This document shows, piece by piece, positions 5,328 to 12,072 of a stretch of DNA of 22,845 nt. The notes below the pieces were generated by a model. It was not told the DNA's origin, did not search any database, and saw nothing but the letters and a program-made list of their open reading frames with translations. Position 1 is the stretch's first letter; each line of letters starts with the position of its first letter. Origin of the DNA: a virus; IMG/VR virus record IMGVR_UViG_3300037488_003250, positions 1-22,845 of that record; one strand, given 5' to 3'. The translations under genes and the position numbers were made by a program.

Positions 5328-6148
5328 ATGATATAGAAAAGAAATATTATCAAACATTTGAATCTGTCCGTAAGGTTGATGATAAAGGTCATGAATATTG
5401 GTTAGCTAGGGAGTTAGCCCCTTTACTTGAATATCAAAAATGGAGTAATTTCTTACAGGTTATTATAAAAGCAAAAATAGCTTGTACCCAAGCTAAATAT
5501 GTGGAATCAGACCATTTTGCTGAAGTCAGCAAAATGGTTGATATCGGGTTAGGAGCACAAAGAAAAATACGAGATATTAGACTGTCCCGATATGCTTGTT
5601 ATTTAATCGTGCAAAATGCTGATCCTTCTAAAGCTGTAATCGCTAATGGACAGACGTATTTTGCTATTCAAACTCGTAGGCAGGAGTTACAAGACGAAGC
5701 TAGTTTTACTCAGTTATCGGAAGATGAGCGCCGTATTGTCTTACGTCATGAAATGACAGAGAATAATAAAGCCCTAACAGCGGCAGCAAAAGATGCTGGT
5801 GTTATTACTTCACTTGATTATGCAATATTTCAAGATCATGGATATAAGGGGCTCTATGGTGGTATTGGAGCAAAAGAAATACATGGGCGTAAAGGTTTAA
5901 AGAAAAATCAGAAAATCCTCGATCATATGGGAAGTAGTGAACTTGCAGCTAATCTGTTTCGAGCTACTCAGACGGAAGAAAAGCTAAGACGCGATCAAAT
6001 AAAAGGAAAAATAAACGCTAACCATACTCATAATGAAGTTGGTAAAAAAGTACGAAAAACTATAAAGGAATTAGGGGGAACAATGCCAGAATTATTGCCC
6101 ACTCCTCATAAAAGTATAGGCCAATTAGAACAAAAGAAACTAAAATAA
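5324..6148 (+). CDS. DinD-like (DNA damage-inducible protein D / BRO-N family) protein
   Basis: 274 residues, the full length usual for DinD-like proteins. The N-terminal half has the BRO-N/DinD signature: YWLARELAPLLEY-x-KW-x-NF (about 24-43), HFAEVSKMVDIG (62-74), LSRYACYLIVQNADPSK (about 86-102) and TYFAIQTRRQEL (109-120). The C-terminal part has GYKGLYGG, ELAANLFRATQTEEKL and a closing KVRKTIKELGGTMPE, all typical of the family. E. coli DinD is SOS-induced and inhibits RecA filaments; phage relatives act as antirepressors. It follows the truncated BRO-N gene with an ATGA overlap. It may drive induction or modulate recombination; the family assignment is firm, the role inferred. Two perfect inverted repeats lie within its 5' part. 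Confidence 0.85.
   Translation: MNDIEKKYYQTFESVRKVDDKGHEYWLARELAPLLEYQKWSNFLQVIIKAKIACTQAKYVESDHFAEVSKMVDIGLGAQRKIRDIRLSRYACYLIVQNADPSKAVIANGQTYFAIQTRRQELQDEASFTQLSEDERRIVLRHEMTENNKALTAAAKDAGVITSLDYAIFQDHGYKGLYGGIGAKEIHGRKGLKKNQKILDHMGSSELAANLFRATQTEEKLRRDQIKGKINANHTHNEVGKKVRKTIKELGGTMPELLPTPHKSIGQLEQKKLK
5478..5495. repeat. 18-bp inverted repeat in the DinD-like gene
   Basis: TAGCTTG and CAAGCTA flank TACC. It lies 15 bases before the longer inverted repeat at 5511-5538. Confidence 0.8.
5511..5538. repeat. 28-bp inverted repeat in the DinD-like gene
   Basis: ACCATTTTGCTGA (5511-5523) and its exact complement (5526-5538) flank AG. It covers the conserved HFAEVSKMV codons, so part of the symmetry could be fixed by the protein. 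Confidence 0.85.
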
Positions 6149-6173
6149 AGGAAAAACTATGAAAGACAAAGAA
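6141..6173 (+). repeat. Direct repeat copy 1 (leader and first codons)
   Basis: TAAAATAAAGGAAAAACT followed by ATGAAAGACAAAGAA. The same sequence recurs at 6899-6932 with one extra A. Each copy contains an AAAGGA ribosome-binding site and the codons for MKDKE. Confidence 0.9.
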
Positions 6174-6599
6174 GCATACATAGATAAAATCTTAGAAGAT
6201 GTTTTTAGTTTACCAGCTCCTAAAATAAAGGAATCAAGAAAAGAGCATATTTCTGAGTTTATTAGCAGTGCCGTTAACGGGGATACTATTAATGCTTATA
6301 TAGTTATTGACGTACAAATAGATAACAAGCCTGGAATTTATATTTACATATTAACAAATAACAAACTAATTCAAATTGGAATCGACATAAATGGAAAAAT
6401 AGAATCATTAACCTTTATTTTATCTCAAATATTTAAAATTGAAAGAAAATTGACAGATGAAAACAGGATGGAAATAGAAATATCTTTTGCAGATAATTCA
6501 GTAGGTCTTAGATACCCTGGGGATGACAAAAATATCAATGAGTTTTTTCAGAAAATCGAGCAAGTATGGGTAAATAGAGGTCAAGGTGGCACAAAATAA
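6159..6599 (+). CDS. Hypothetical protein, 146 residues
   Basis: Starts at ATG 6159 behind AAAGGA, ten bases after the DinD-like stop. Residues 1-40 are charged and helical. From about 42 to 120 the pattern is alternating hydrophobic and polar (INAYIVIDVQI, GIYIYILTNNKLIQIGI, RMEIEISFADNSVGLRY), suggesting a mainly beta fold; residues 124-140 form a closing helix. I recognise no family. The 3' end overlaps the start of the next gene by 14 bases, so the two are probably made together. Both genes lie between direct repeats that encode MKDKE, so they look like an inserted cassette. Confidence 0.65.
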   Translation: MKDKEAYIDKILEDVFSLPAPKIKESRKEHISEFISSAVNGDTINAYIVIDVQIDNKPGIYIYILTNNKLIQIGIDINGKIESLTFILSQIFKIERKLTDENRMEIEISFADNSVGLRYPGDDKNINEFFQKIEQVWVNRGQGGTK

Positions 6600-6891
6600 A
6601 GAACCTTTTAATAGGCTTAGCGACAAACTAGAAAATACAAAAGAAGATTTACGTAAACTTATTGATGAATGTGTAAAAAAATCGGATTACCAGGATCAAC
6701 AAAAATATTATGCAACCAAATCTTTTGCCTTAACTCTAGGAGGAACATTAGTTGCTTTTTTGTGTTCTGCTTATTGGCTTGTGACTCCTATTATAGTTAA
6801 AAATGAAAACAATCAATTTATGACTACATTAGAAGAAATAATAAGAATATTAAAATACGATAAATACAAAATACAAAGTCCACAAAAGTAA
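6586..6891 (+). CDS. Small single-span membrane protein
   Basis: 101 residues from a GTG start at 6586, chosen because AGAGGT lies four bases upstream. Residues 5-42 are a charged, helical cytoplasmic segment; residues about 46-70 are a hydrophobic helix (LTLGGTLVAFLCSAYWLVTPIIV), and the tail (72-101) is polar and Lys/Glu rich. It overlaps the 146-residue gene upstream. No family recognised. A soluble partner with a small membrane protein in one cassette resembles some phage exclusion or toxin layouts, but nothing in the sequence shows such a role. Confidence 0.6.
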   Translation: MAQNKEPFNRLSDKLENTKEDLRKLIDECVKKSDYQDQQKYYATKSFALTLGGTLVAFLCSAYWLVTPIIVKNENNQFMTTLEEIIRILKYDKYKIQSPQK

Positions 6892-6898
6892 GTTAAAT

Positions 6899-6932
6899 TA
6901 AAATAAAAGGAAAAACTATGAAAGACAAAGAA
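6899..6932 (+). repeat. Direct repeat copy 2 (leader and first codons)
   Basis: Matches 6141-6173 apart from one inserted A. It supplies the ribosome-binding site and first codons (MKDKE) of the winged-helix gene at 6918. Confidence 0.9.
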
Positions 6933-7226
6933 CTGCTCATGAAAGCTATCGATAATCTAGATATTTACGTTGCGACCCGGCGTGCTACTTTAAAAGCTTT
7001 AATAGATCTTTCTGTTGATGGGGTGTCCTCAATAAGTCCTACTTCTTTATCTAGATTAATTAAAATAGGTAGAGGCATTATATATAATAATTTGCGAATT
7101 CTAGAAGAAGACGGCTATATAAAAAATATAGGGAAAGCCAGAAATAGAATAGGTTTATATAAACTAAACGAAACAAAACTAGAAGAAATAATTGAATTAC
7201 ACAAAAAGAAACTTAAATATTTTTGA
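6918..7226 (+). CDS. Winged-helix transcriptional regulator
   Basis: 102 residues. Residues 21-68 read as helix, then helix-turn-helix (SPTSLSRLIKIGRGIIYNNLRILEE is split by a turn at KIGR), followed by DGYIKNIG and a basic wing ending GLYKLN (69-83), then a charged C-terminal helix. This is the MarR/ArsR-like or GntR-like small winged-helix plan; the exact family is uncertain. AAAAGG lies upstream in direct repeat copy 2. The next gene begins 75 bases further on behind a strong promoter with a dyad, an obvious candidate target for this protein. It ends the first plus-strand group. Confidence 0.7.
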   Translation: MKDKELLMKAIDNLDIYVATRRATLKALIDLSVDGVSSISPTSLSRLIKIGRGIIYNNLRILEEDGYIKNIGKARNRIGLYKLNETKLEEIIELHKKKLKYF

Positions 7227-7244
7227 CGTTATACTAAAAAATAA

Positions 7245-7273
7245 TTGACAGTATAGCTTTTCTCCCTTATACT
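7245..7273 (+). promoter_or_regulatory. Near-consensus sigma-70 promoter
   Basis: TTGACA (7245-7250) and TATACT (7268-7273) are exactly 17 bases apart. It is the best promoter in the window and drives the recombination operon beginning at 7302. Transcription should start near 7280, inside the adjacent dyad. Confidence 0.85.
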
Positions 7274-7274
7274 A

Positions 7275-7297
7275 ACCTCATAACTAACTTATGAGGT
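7275..7297 (+). promoter_or_regulatory. 23-bp dyad over the transcription start and ribosome-binding site
   Basis: ACCTCATAA and its exact complement TTATGAGGT flank CTAAC. The right arm contains the GAGG ribosome-binding site for the ATG at 7302. It can act as a repressor operator in DNA or, if transcribed from its 5' side, as a hairpin hiding the ribosome-binding site. Confidence 0.75.
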
Positions 7298-7301
7298 CAC
7301 T

Positions 7302-7865
7302 ATGAAATATCCACCATCATTCTTAAGTCCACTATTAGCACAGGCAAAATTACGTTTTTCTGGGAATAATAGTGGCGGATCAACACCGCAACATAGTATA
7401 ATTGCAACCAACCATTGCAGTAATACTATGACAAATAACTCTAATATCTCCGAAATACCTACTTTCCACCAAGTTAAAGAAGAGGAGCAATATACTGATA
7501 TAGGCTTACCTCTTTCTGAAGTGGTAGCAACATTTGCTCGTAAAGCAAAAAGCATATATGAGAATTTTGAAATATCTAGCCGAGGGCAAGCGACATTAGA
7601 AAAAGCTGATAAGTTTGGTATTGAGTACGATCCTAACAACATTGATTTTCTTACCGTGCTTGCCAAAGTGCGAGAATTTGAGAAAGTCATAGCTCGAGCA
7701 GAAGAGCGTGGTATAAATTGGAAGCACTTTGGTTATCACACAATCACTACTTTAGGACTGAACTGTATTGAACAAATAGTTGAGGACGAAGAAAGAGAGG
7801 AAGAGGCTATTTATAGAAAACAGTCCTATTTAGACTTTGCCACAACTCGTGGCTTGGAGGCGTAG
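7302..7865 (+). CDS. Hypothetical protein, first gene of the recombination operon
   Basis: 187 residues from ATG 7302 with GAGG six bases upstream. Residues 1-58 are low-complexity (Ser, Asn, Thr, Pro rich) and probably disordered. From residue 66 to the end it is helical and charged (EVVATFARKAKSIYENF; VLAKVREFEKVIARAEERG), with an acidic run EDEEREEEA near 165. It reads like a compact helical domain with a flexible leader, but I recognise no family. Immediately downstream, GGAGG near its stop serves the next gene. It sits first after the controlled promoter, so it is likely an early regulator or recombination accessory. Confidence 0.65.
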   Translation: MKYPPSFLSPLLAQAKLRFSGNNSGGSTPQHSIIATNHCSNTMTNNSNISEIPTFHQVKEEEQYTDIGLPLSEVVATFARKAKSIYENFEISSRGQATLEKADKFGIEYDPNNIDFLTVLAKVREFEKVIARAEERGINWKHFGYHTITTLGLNCIEQIVEDEEREEEAIYRKQSYLDFATTRGLEA

Positions 7866-7866
7866 T

Positions 7867-8127
7867 ATGACAAAAGAACCAAAAGAAATGTTTTCAGCAG
7901 TATTTGAGAAATATGATAATGCTTCTGAGGCGCATAAAAGAAAGACACATTTTAGTGATGTGAGAAGTCGAGAAGGAGGAATAGTAAAAAAGTATATAGT
8001 ATTTGATGAAAAAGTATCCTCTACTATACCAAAAGAGTTAAGCTTAGGCGAATTTGTAGCATTTTTAGCTGATATTGAGTTTAAGAATATTCAGTTTTTA
8101 AATGTATTTGAATTAAATGGAGCATAA
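7867..8127 (+). CDS. Unrecognised family protein A, 86 residues (tandem paralogue)
   Basis: Start at ATG 7867, one base after the previous stop, chosen for the GGAGG at 7856-7860; an earlier in-frame ATG has no such site. Residues 8-77 match residues 74-143 of the next protein, 42 of 70 identical by hand. Shared blocks are KTHF-x-DVR, REGG, VFDE-x-VSS and VAFLADIEFKNI. The conserved His, Asp, Arg and Glu residues could be catalytic or binding, but no known family comes to mind. A small alpha/beta fold is likely. It lies just upstream of an exonuclease and annealase, so a DNA-processing or anti-host role is possible. Confidence 0.7.
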   Translation: MTKEPKEMFSAVFEKYDNASEAHKRKTHFSDVRSREGGIVKKYIVFDEKVSSTIPKELSLGEFVAFLADIEFKNIQFLNVFELNGA

Positions 8128-8141
8128 TTTAAAGAGGAAAT

Positions 8142-8606
8142 ATGCAGTATTTAGAAGCGTTATTTAAAGATATTGAAAAAAGTAGCAATAAAACTAATAA
8201 GATTTGTCGAAAAGCCTGGGAAAAGAAAACTTGGATAGAAGGCGGATCTCATGGCACAATGCGTCATTATACTAGCGAAGCTGATTGGACAGAATATAAA
8301 GCTGATATCGAAATGTTAGAAGATGATTGGGAAGTATATCATAATGTAGAAAGTAAATCTTTATTTACAGCGGTATTTGACAGATACGAGTACGGGAAAG
8401 AAGTACTCCGGAAAAAAACTCATTTCCGTGATGTTAGAGTAAGAGAAGGAGGCCTTGTATCTCGGAAGCTAGTTTTTGACGAAGATGTTTCAAGTAAGAT
8501 AGTTGGTCATTTAACATTCGGCGAATACGTTGCTTTTCTTGCAGATATTGAGTTTAAGAATATCGAATTTGAGTATCCGCATAAATTATCTAACGAGGTA
8601 TTATGA
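8142..8606 (+). CDS. Unrecognised family protein B, 154 residues (tandem paralogue with N-terminal extension)
   Basis: Residues 74-143 are the same domain as the 86-residue protein before it, with the REGG, VFDE and ADIEFKNI blocks nearly unchanged. Residues 1-73 are an extra N-terminal region that is Trp- and Lys-rich (AWEKKTWIEGG; ADWTEYKADIEMLEDDWEVYH), absent from protein A. AGAGGAA lies before the ATG. The TGA overlaps the ATG of the HTH gene (ATGA). The pair arose by duplication, then gain or loss of the extension. Function unknown. Confidence 0.7.
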   Translation: MQYLEALFKDIEKSSNKTNKICRKAWEKKTWIEGGSHGTMRHYTSEADWTEYKADIEMLEDDWEVYHNVESKSLFTAVFDRYEYGKEVLRKKTHFRDVRVREGGLVSRKLVFDEDVSSKIVGHLTFGEYVAFLADIEFKNIEFEYPHKLSNEVL

Positions 8607-8908
8607 GAGTAGAATTAGACAGAGAAGAAGTAATCGGCTTGCAAGAAACTGGGTTGCTCCAAAAAGAAATTGCAAAAAAGCTTGGTGTCACAGTGAAGAC
8701 GTTATCTACTTTCATGAAAGTAAATGGTATCGACACTAGAAGGCCTACTAAGTACAAAAGAAAAGCCTTGTATGAAGAAGAAATAACTATCATTAATAGT
8801 GTCAATACTGGCTACACACATATGGCAATTGAAAAAAAACGAACTATTAAGAATGACGATAAAAACCTTTTTATTCCTGAAAAATGGAATTGGAGGAGTT
8901 ATGCATAG
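8603..8908 (+). CDS. Small helix-turn-helix DNA-binding protein
   Basis: 101 residues. Residues 6-40 form a resolvase/homeodomain-like helix-turn-helix: DREEVIGLQETGLLQKEIAK, then KKLGVTVKTLSTFMKVNG, as in the DNA-binding tail of recombinases and transposases, but no catalytic domain is attached. Residues 44-60 are basic; a Trp pair sits near the C-terminus (EKWNW). It starts in an ATGA overlap with the preceding gene and its last eight bases overlap the exonuclease start. It probably regulates the recombination operon or guides a partner to DNA. Confidence 0.7.
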   Translation: MRVELDREEVIGLQETGLLQKEIAKKLGVTVKTLSTFMKVNGIDTRRPTKYKRKALYEEEITIINSVNTGYTHMAIEKKRTIKNDDKNLFIPEKWNWRSYA

Positions 8909-9815
8909 TCAGGAAAAAGAGAATTGGCTCAAGGAGCGTAAAACTTACATTGGTGGTAGTAATGTTGCTGCTGTAATGCGTTTAAATTCATATTGTACAG
9001 CTGTGGGTATATATTTAGAAAAGATATCTCCTGAAATTGATTGCACGATGAGTGAAGCCGCAAAATGGGGAATATTACTTGAGAATACTATAGCTAAAGC
9101 TTACGAGGAAAAAACCGGTTTTAATGTAGAAATAGAACCTAATGTAATATATCACAAAGAACACAAGTTTTTAGCCGCTAACATAGATAGATGGGCTAAC
9201 GGTAAAAAACATATCCTAGAGTGCAAAACTGCCGGCTTTATGATGGCCAAAGAATGGGGAGAAGAATATACCGATCAAATACCAGAAAGCTATTTATGCC
9301 AAGTTGCTTATTATGCAGCGATCTGTGATGTGGATAGAGTAGATATTGCAGTTCTAATTGGTGGGCAAGATTTTCGTATTTATACATATAATCGTAATAG
9401 AGAATTTGAGGAAAAGATTATAAAGATAGCTCAAAATTTCTGGACAAAGAATATATTACAAAAAGTACCACCAAAATGTATAAATCTTACGGATACAGCA
9501 GATTTATGGCCTAAAAGTAATGGAAGGGAAATATTAGCAGATGACCATATAATAAAAGAGATTCAAGAGTTAAAAATTATGCAATCCGAAGTAAAGCAAC
9601 TCGAAGAAGCTATTATATTAAAAAAAGTAGATATCCAAGAATTTATGCAAGATTATGACGTTTTGTCAGATAGCAATGGTCGAATTATTGCAACTTGGAA
9701 AAATTCAAGCCCGAGGGTTGCCCTTGATATTAAGCGTTTGCAAGAAGAGCATAAGGATATTTACCAGCAATACGCTAAGGAGAAAGAAGGCTCAAGAATG
9801 TTTTTAATTAAATAA
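8901..9815 (+). CDS. YqaJ-type viral exonuclease (lambda Exo-like PD-(D/E)XK)
   Basis: 304 residues from ATG 8901, chosen because GGAGGAG lies four bases upstream. It should resect double-stranded DNA ends 5'-3' for single-strand annealing. Motifs, numbered from this start: IGGSNVAAVMRLNSY (17-31), WGILLE with E61, AANIDRW with D96, ILECKT with E107 and K109 (the E-x-K of the nuclease core), and QVAYYAA with Q134. Residues about 240-300 form a helical tail. The RecT-like gene follows 13 bases later, the standard exonuclease/annealase pair of phage recombination systems. Length fits the family. Confidence in the family is high. Confidence 0.9.
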   Translation: MHSQEKENWLKERKTYIGGSNVAAVMRLNSYCTAVGIYLEKISPEIDCTMSEAAKWGILLENTIAKAYEEKTGFNVEIEPNVIYHKEHKFLAANIDRWANGKKHILECKTAGFMMAKEWGEEYTDQIPESYLCQVAYYAAICDVDRVDIAVLIGGQDFRIYTYNRNREFEEKIIKIAQNFWTKNILQKVPPKCINLTDTADLWPKSNGREILADDHIIKEIQELKIMQSEVKQLEEAIILKKVDIQEFMQDYDVLSDSNGRIIATWKNSSPRVALDIKRLQEEHKDIYQQYAKEKEGSRMFLIK

Positions 9816-9828
9816 AAAGAGATAGATT

Positions 9829-10641
9829 ATGAGTAACTTAACCACAATTAATTCATCAAATAGTTCATTAGATATGTTTGAAATGATGGACAAAGCATAT
9901 AAATTCGCTGGAATCATGGCAAAATCAGATATCATTCCCGCTCATTATCGAGGCAAACCAGAGAATGTATTTATCGCTGTGCAAACGGCATATCGCATGA
10001 ACTTAGATCCGATGCTAGTGATGCAAAATACTTTTACTATCAGCGGCAAACTGGGGATGAATAGTACATTTGCCATATCATTAGCTAATAAAAGCGGCTT
10101 ATTCTCAAACGGTATTAGATATAAATCTGAAGGTGAAAATGATAATTTAAGGATTACCGCCTATACCAACCTTAAGCATACTAACGAAGAAATAAGTTAT
10201 ACTATAGGTATGAAAGAGGCTATCGCCGAAGGATGGACAAAGAATCCTAAATACAAGAGCTTGCCTACACTTATGTTGAGCTACAGAGCTGCAACTTTGC
10301 TTATTAGGACTCATGCGCCTGAAGTAATGAACGGTATGCACATGGTAGAGGAAATAGAAGATATTACGTTGAGCCGTAATGTAACTCCAAAAGCCCAGAC
10401 TTTAAGCGCAAGATTAGATGATTTAATAAATGTTGAAGAAACAAATATACCTGTGGCAGCAAAACTTTCAAAACTAGTTTTAACTCACAATGTACCAAAT
10501 GAGGTAGTTTATAAATGGTGTGAAAAAGCAGGCGTTTCCGCGCTCAATGAGTTAGATGACCAAAAAGCTACATCATGTATAGAATATATCAATAACAATT
10601 ATATTAATGAAGCAGAAACCTTGAGTTGTAAAGATTTATAG
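9829..10641 (+). CDS. recT: RecT family single-strand annealing protein
   Basis: 270 residues. Anneals complementary single strands made by the neighbouring YqaJ exonuclease. Family features: FIAVQTAYRMNLDPMLVMQNTF (about 48-69) followed by GKLGMNS (73-79), a central beta region, EGWTKNPKYKSLPTLMLSYRAATLLIR (about 134-160), then APEVMNGMHMVEE (163-175), where RecT proteins typically have P-E-x-x-x-G and acidic residues. The C-terminal segment (about 185-270) is more variable and helical, with a Cys-containing end. It starts 13 bases after the exonuclease stop. The system may serve genome circularisation, replication by recombination, or repair. Confidence 0.9.
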   Translation: MSNLTTINSSNSSLDMFEMMDKAYKFAGIMAKSDIIPAHYRGKPENVFIAVQTAYRMNLDPMLVMQNTFTISGKLGMNSTFAISLANKSGLFSNGIRYKSEGENDNLRITAYTNLKHTNEEISYTIGMKEAIAEGWTKNPKYKSLPTLMLSYRAATLLIRTHAPEVMNGMHMVEEIEDITLSRNVTPKAQTLSARLDDLINVEETNIPVAAKLSKLVLTHNVPNEVVYKWCEKAGVSALNELDDQKATSCIEYINNNYINEAETLSCKDL

Positions 10642-10696
10642 TGTTTAAAACAGCAAAAACAATGCTAGCAAAAATATCAAATAAAGGAGATTAAAA

Positions 10697-11077
10697 ATGA
10701 GAAGGGGTTGTAATGAAATTGATAAACATATAGGGGGTAAAATACTCTCACTAAGATTAGCTCTAGGACTTTCTCGTGATCAACTAGCAAAGAAACTTGA
10801 CGTCACTCAGCAACAACTACAAAAATATGAGAAAGGTACAAATAGGATTTCTGTCAGTAGATTGGTTGTAATCGCAAAAGCTTTGTCGCAAGGCGTATCT
10901 TATTTCTACGAAGGGTTAAGTGATGATAATGAGCCTATGGTAACTCAACATCAACGCATGTGCATCGAAGTATCACGTAATTTTATGAAAATTGAGAGTG
11001 CTGTGCATCAAACAGCAGTCAATATTTTGATAAAGTCGTTGGCTAACAGGTCTATGGTAGATGTAGATACCCATTAG
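10697..11077 (+). CDS. XRE-family (Cro/CI-type) transcriptional regulator
   Basis: 126 residues. Residues 12-71 are a canonical XRE helix-turn-helix: KILSLRLALGLSRDQLAKKL, DVTQQQLQKYEKGTNRISV, SRLVVIAKALSQGVSYFYEG. The C-terminal half (77-126) is a short helical dimerisation region; there is no peptidase domain as in lambda CI. GGAGA lies upstream. Similar small XRE proteins are common in Rickettsiales and their phages. Placed between recT and the Panacea pair, it could be the phage repressor or a regulator of the toxin-antitoxin genes. No operator copies were found by eye. Confidence 0.85.
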   Translation: MRRGCNEIDKHIGGKILSLRLALGLSRDQLAKKLDVTQQQLQKYEKGTNRISVSRLVVIAKALSQGVSYFYEGLSDDNEPMVTQHQRMCIEVSRNFMKIESAVHQTAVNILIKSLANRSMVDVDTH

Positions 11078-11152
11078 TGATTTTTAATGCGACGGTTAAT
11101 TAAATATGTTAAGCTACAAATGATTTAGAGGTTAAAATTTAGGTAAATTAAA

Positions 11153-11692
11153 GTGCGTATTCAGTTCAACATCAATTACCAAAAAGCTCTAGAAGTTATT
11201 TTATGGGTGTTACATAAAGATAAAACTATCGATGTCTATAGGTTAATGAAGGTTCTGTTTCATGCCGATTTATTTTCTGTGAATAAATACGGAGCACCAA
11301 TAACCGGAGATAATTATCTTGCAATGAAATTTGGCACTGTTCCTGATGTGATTTATAATGGCTTAATTCAAAAACACATTTTATACTTAGAAGATTCACA
11401 ATTAGACATTAATTTAATACCTTTTGATCTAAAGGGTTATATGCTATTACCAAAAAGAACACCTAATATTGAGTGTTTATCAGAATCAGATATTGAATGT
11501 CTAGAATTAGGCATCAAGGAATATACTGGCTTGTCATTCGAACAAGTGAAAAATAAAAATCATTCTATTCGCGCCTGGAGAGAAACGTATCATAATACGC
11601 CTAATAGCTTTATTGATTGGTATGATCTTATAGAAGAGCAATATCTTAAAGACGATTTATCAGATGGATGGTCTGAGCACATGGTAATTTAA
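11153..11692 (+). CDS. Panacea-domain (SocA-like/DUF4065) putative antitoxin
   Basis: 179 residues from GTG 11153. The domain is recognised by KALEVILWVL (11-20), LMKVLFHADLFSVNKYGAPITGDNYLAMKFGTVP-like residues at 31-64 (broken into the typical LFHAD, YG-x-PITGD and Y-x-A-M-x-G-x-V/TP pieces), and a late H-x-x-x-AWRETY segment (about 137-146). Panacea proteins (SocA, DUF4065) act as antitoxins paired with very different toxin domains, often as adaptors or chaperones. The next gene starts immediately after the TAA with no gap, matching a two-gene antitoxin-toxin layout. The upstream AGGT site is weak, so the start is less certain than the family. Confidence 0.8.
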   Translation: MRIQFNINYQKALEVILWVLHKDKTIDVYRLMKVLFHADLFSVNKYGAPITGDNYLAMKFGTVPDVIYNGLIQKHILYLEDSQLDINLIPFDLKGYMLLPKRTPNIECLSESDIECLELGIKEYTGLSFEQVKNKNHSIRAWRETYHNTPNSFIDWYDLIEEQYLKDDLSDGWSEHMVI

Positions 11693-12058
11693 ATGTTATT
11701 GAAGGCAGGCGACATAATACATGCTTATATTGAAGATATTTATCCGCCAAAATATAAGTACTTATTATGCGTGCATCCTGAAAGAAAATTATTTTTAATG
11801 ATAAATACTGAAGAGCGTGAAATGTATAGATGTATTTCTATCAAATCTTCTCATTATCAATTTTTAAAAGGGAAAGACAGGTTTATTAGTTCTAATAAAT
11901 TTTTTACTATAAATGACATGACCATTAAAAATAGTAAAATTTTAGACGGCCTCAATAATGAAGATAAATTGCGTGTTTACAATAAAATACAAGAAGCACC
12001 AAAGATTTCCAAATCCGACAAAGTATTTAGCCAGATTTTACTAATTCTTGATAAATAA
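11693..12058 (+). CDS. Putative toxin partner of the Panacea protein
   Basis: 121 residues, basic, starting at the base after the antitoxin stop. The N-terminal half is strand-rich: LKAGDIIHAYI, a PPKYKYLLCV strand and KLFLMINTEE, reminiscent of the SH3-like barrel of PemK/MazF-type proteins; the second half (residues 50-121) is Lys/Ser/Ile rich with a closing helix. A G-D-I start followed by a (K/R)-Y-x-L-x-V strand is what suggests the barrel; I cannot confirm ribonuclease residues. Position next to a Panacea gene is the main reason to call it a toxin. It could instead be an unrelated effector. The 3' end lies 14 bases from the convergent lysis gene. Confidence 0.55.
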   Translation: MLLKAGDIIHAYIEDIYPPKYKYLLCVHPERKLFLMINTEEREMYRCISIKSSHYQFLKGKDRFISSNKFFTINDMTIKNSKILDGLNNEDKLRVYNKIQEAPKISKSDKVFSQILLILDK

Positions 12059-12072
12059 ACTTAGTCAGTCAA

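Noticed and set aside
7289-7690. Minus-strand open frame opposite the 187-residue gene
   Set aside because: Antisense to a gene with a strong promoter and ribosome-binding site; it has neither.
8590-8805. Minus-strand open frame opposite the HTH gene, and an upstream start (8799) for the exonuclease
   Set aside because: The antisense frame lacks signals. The longer exonuclease start would overlap the HTH gene by over 100 bases and has no ribosome-binding site, unlike 8901.
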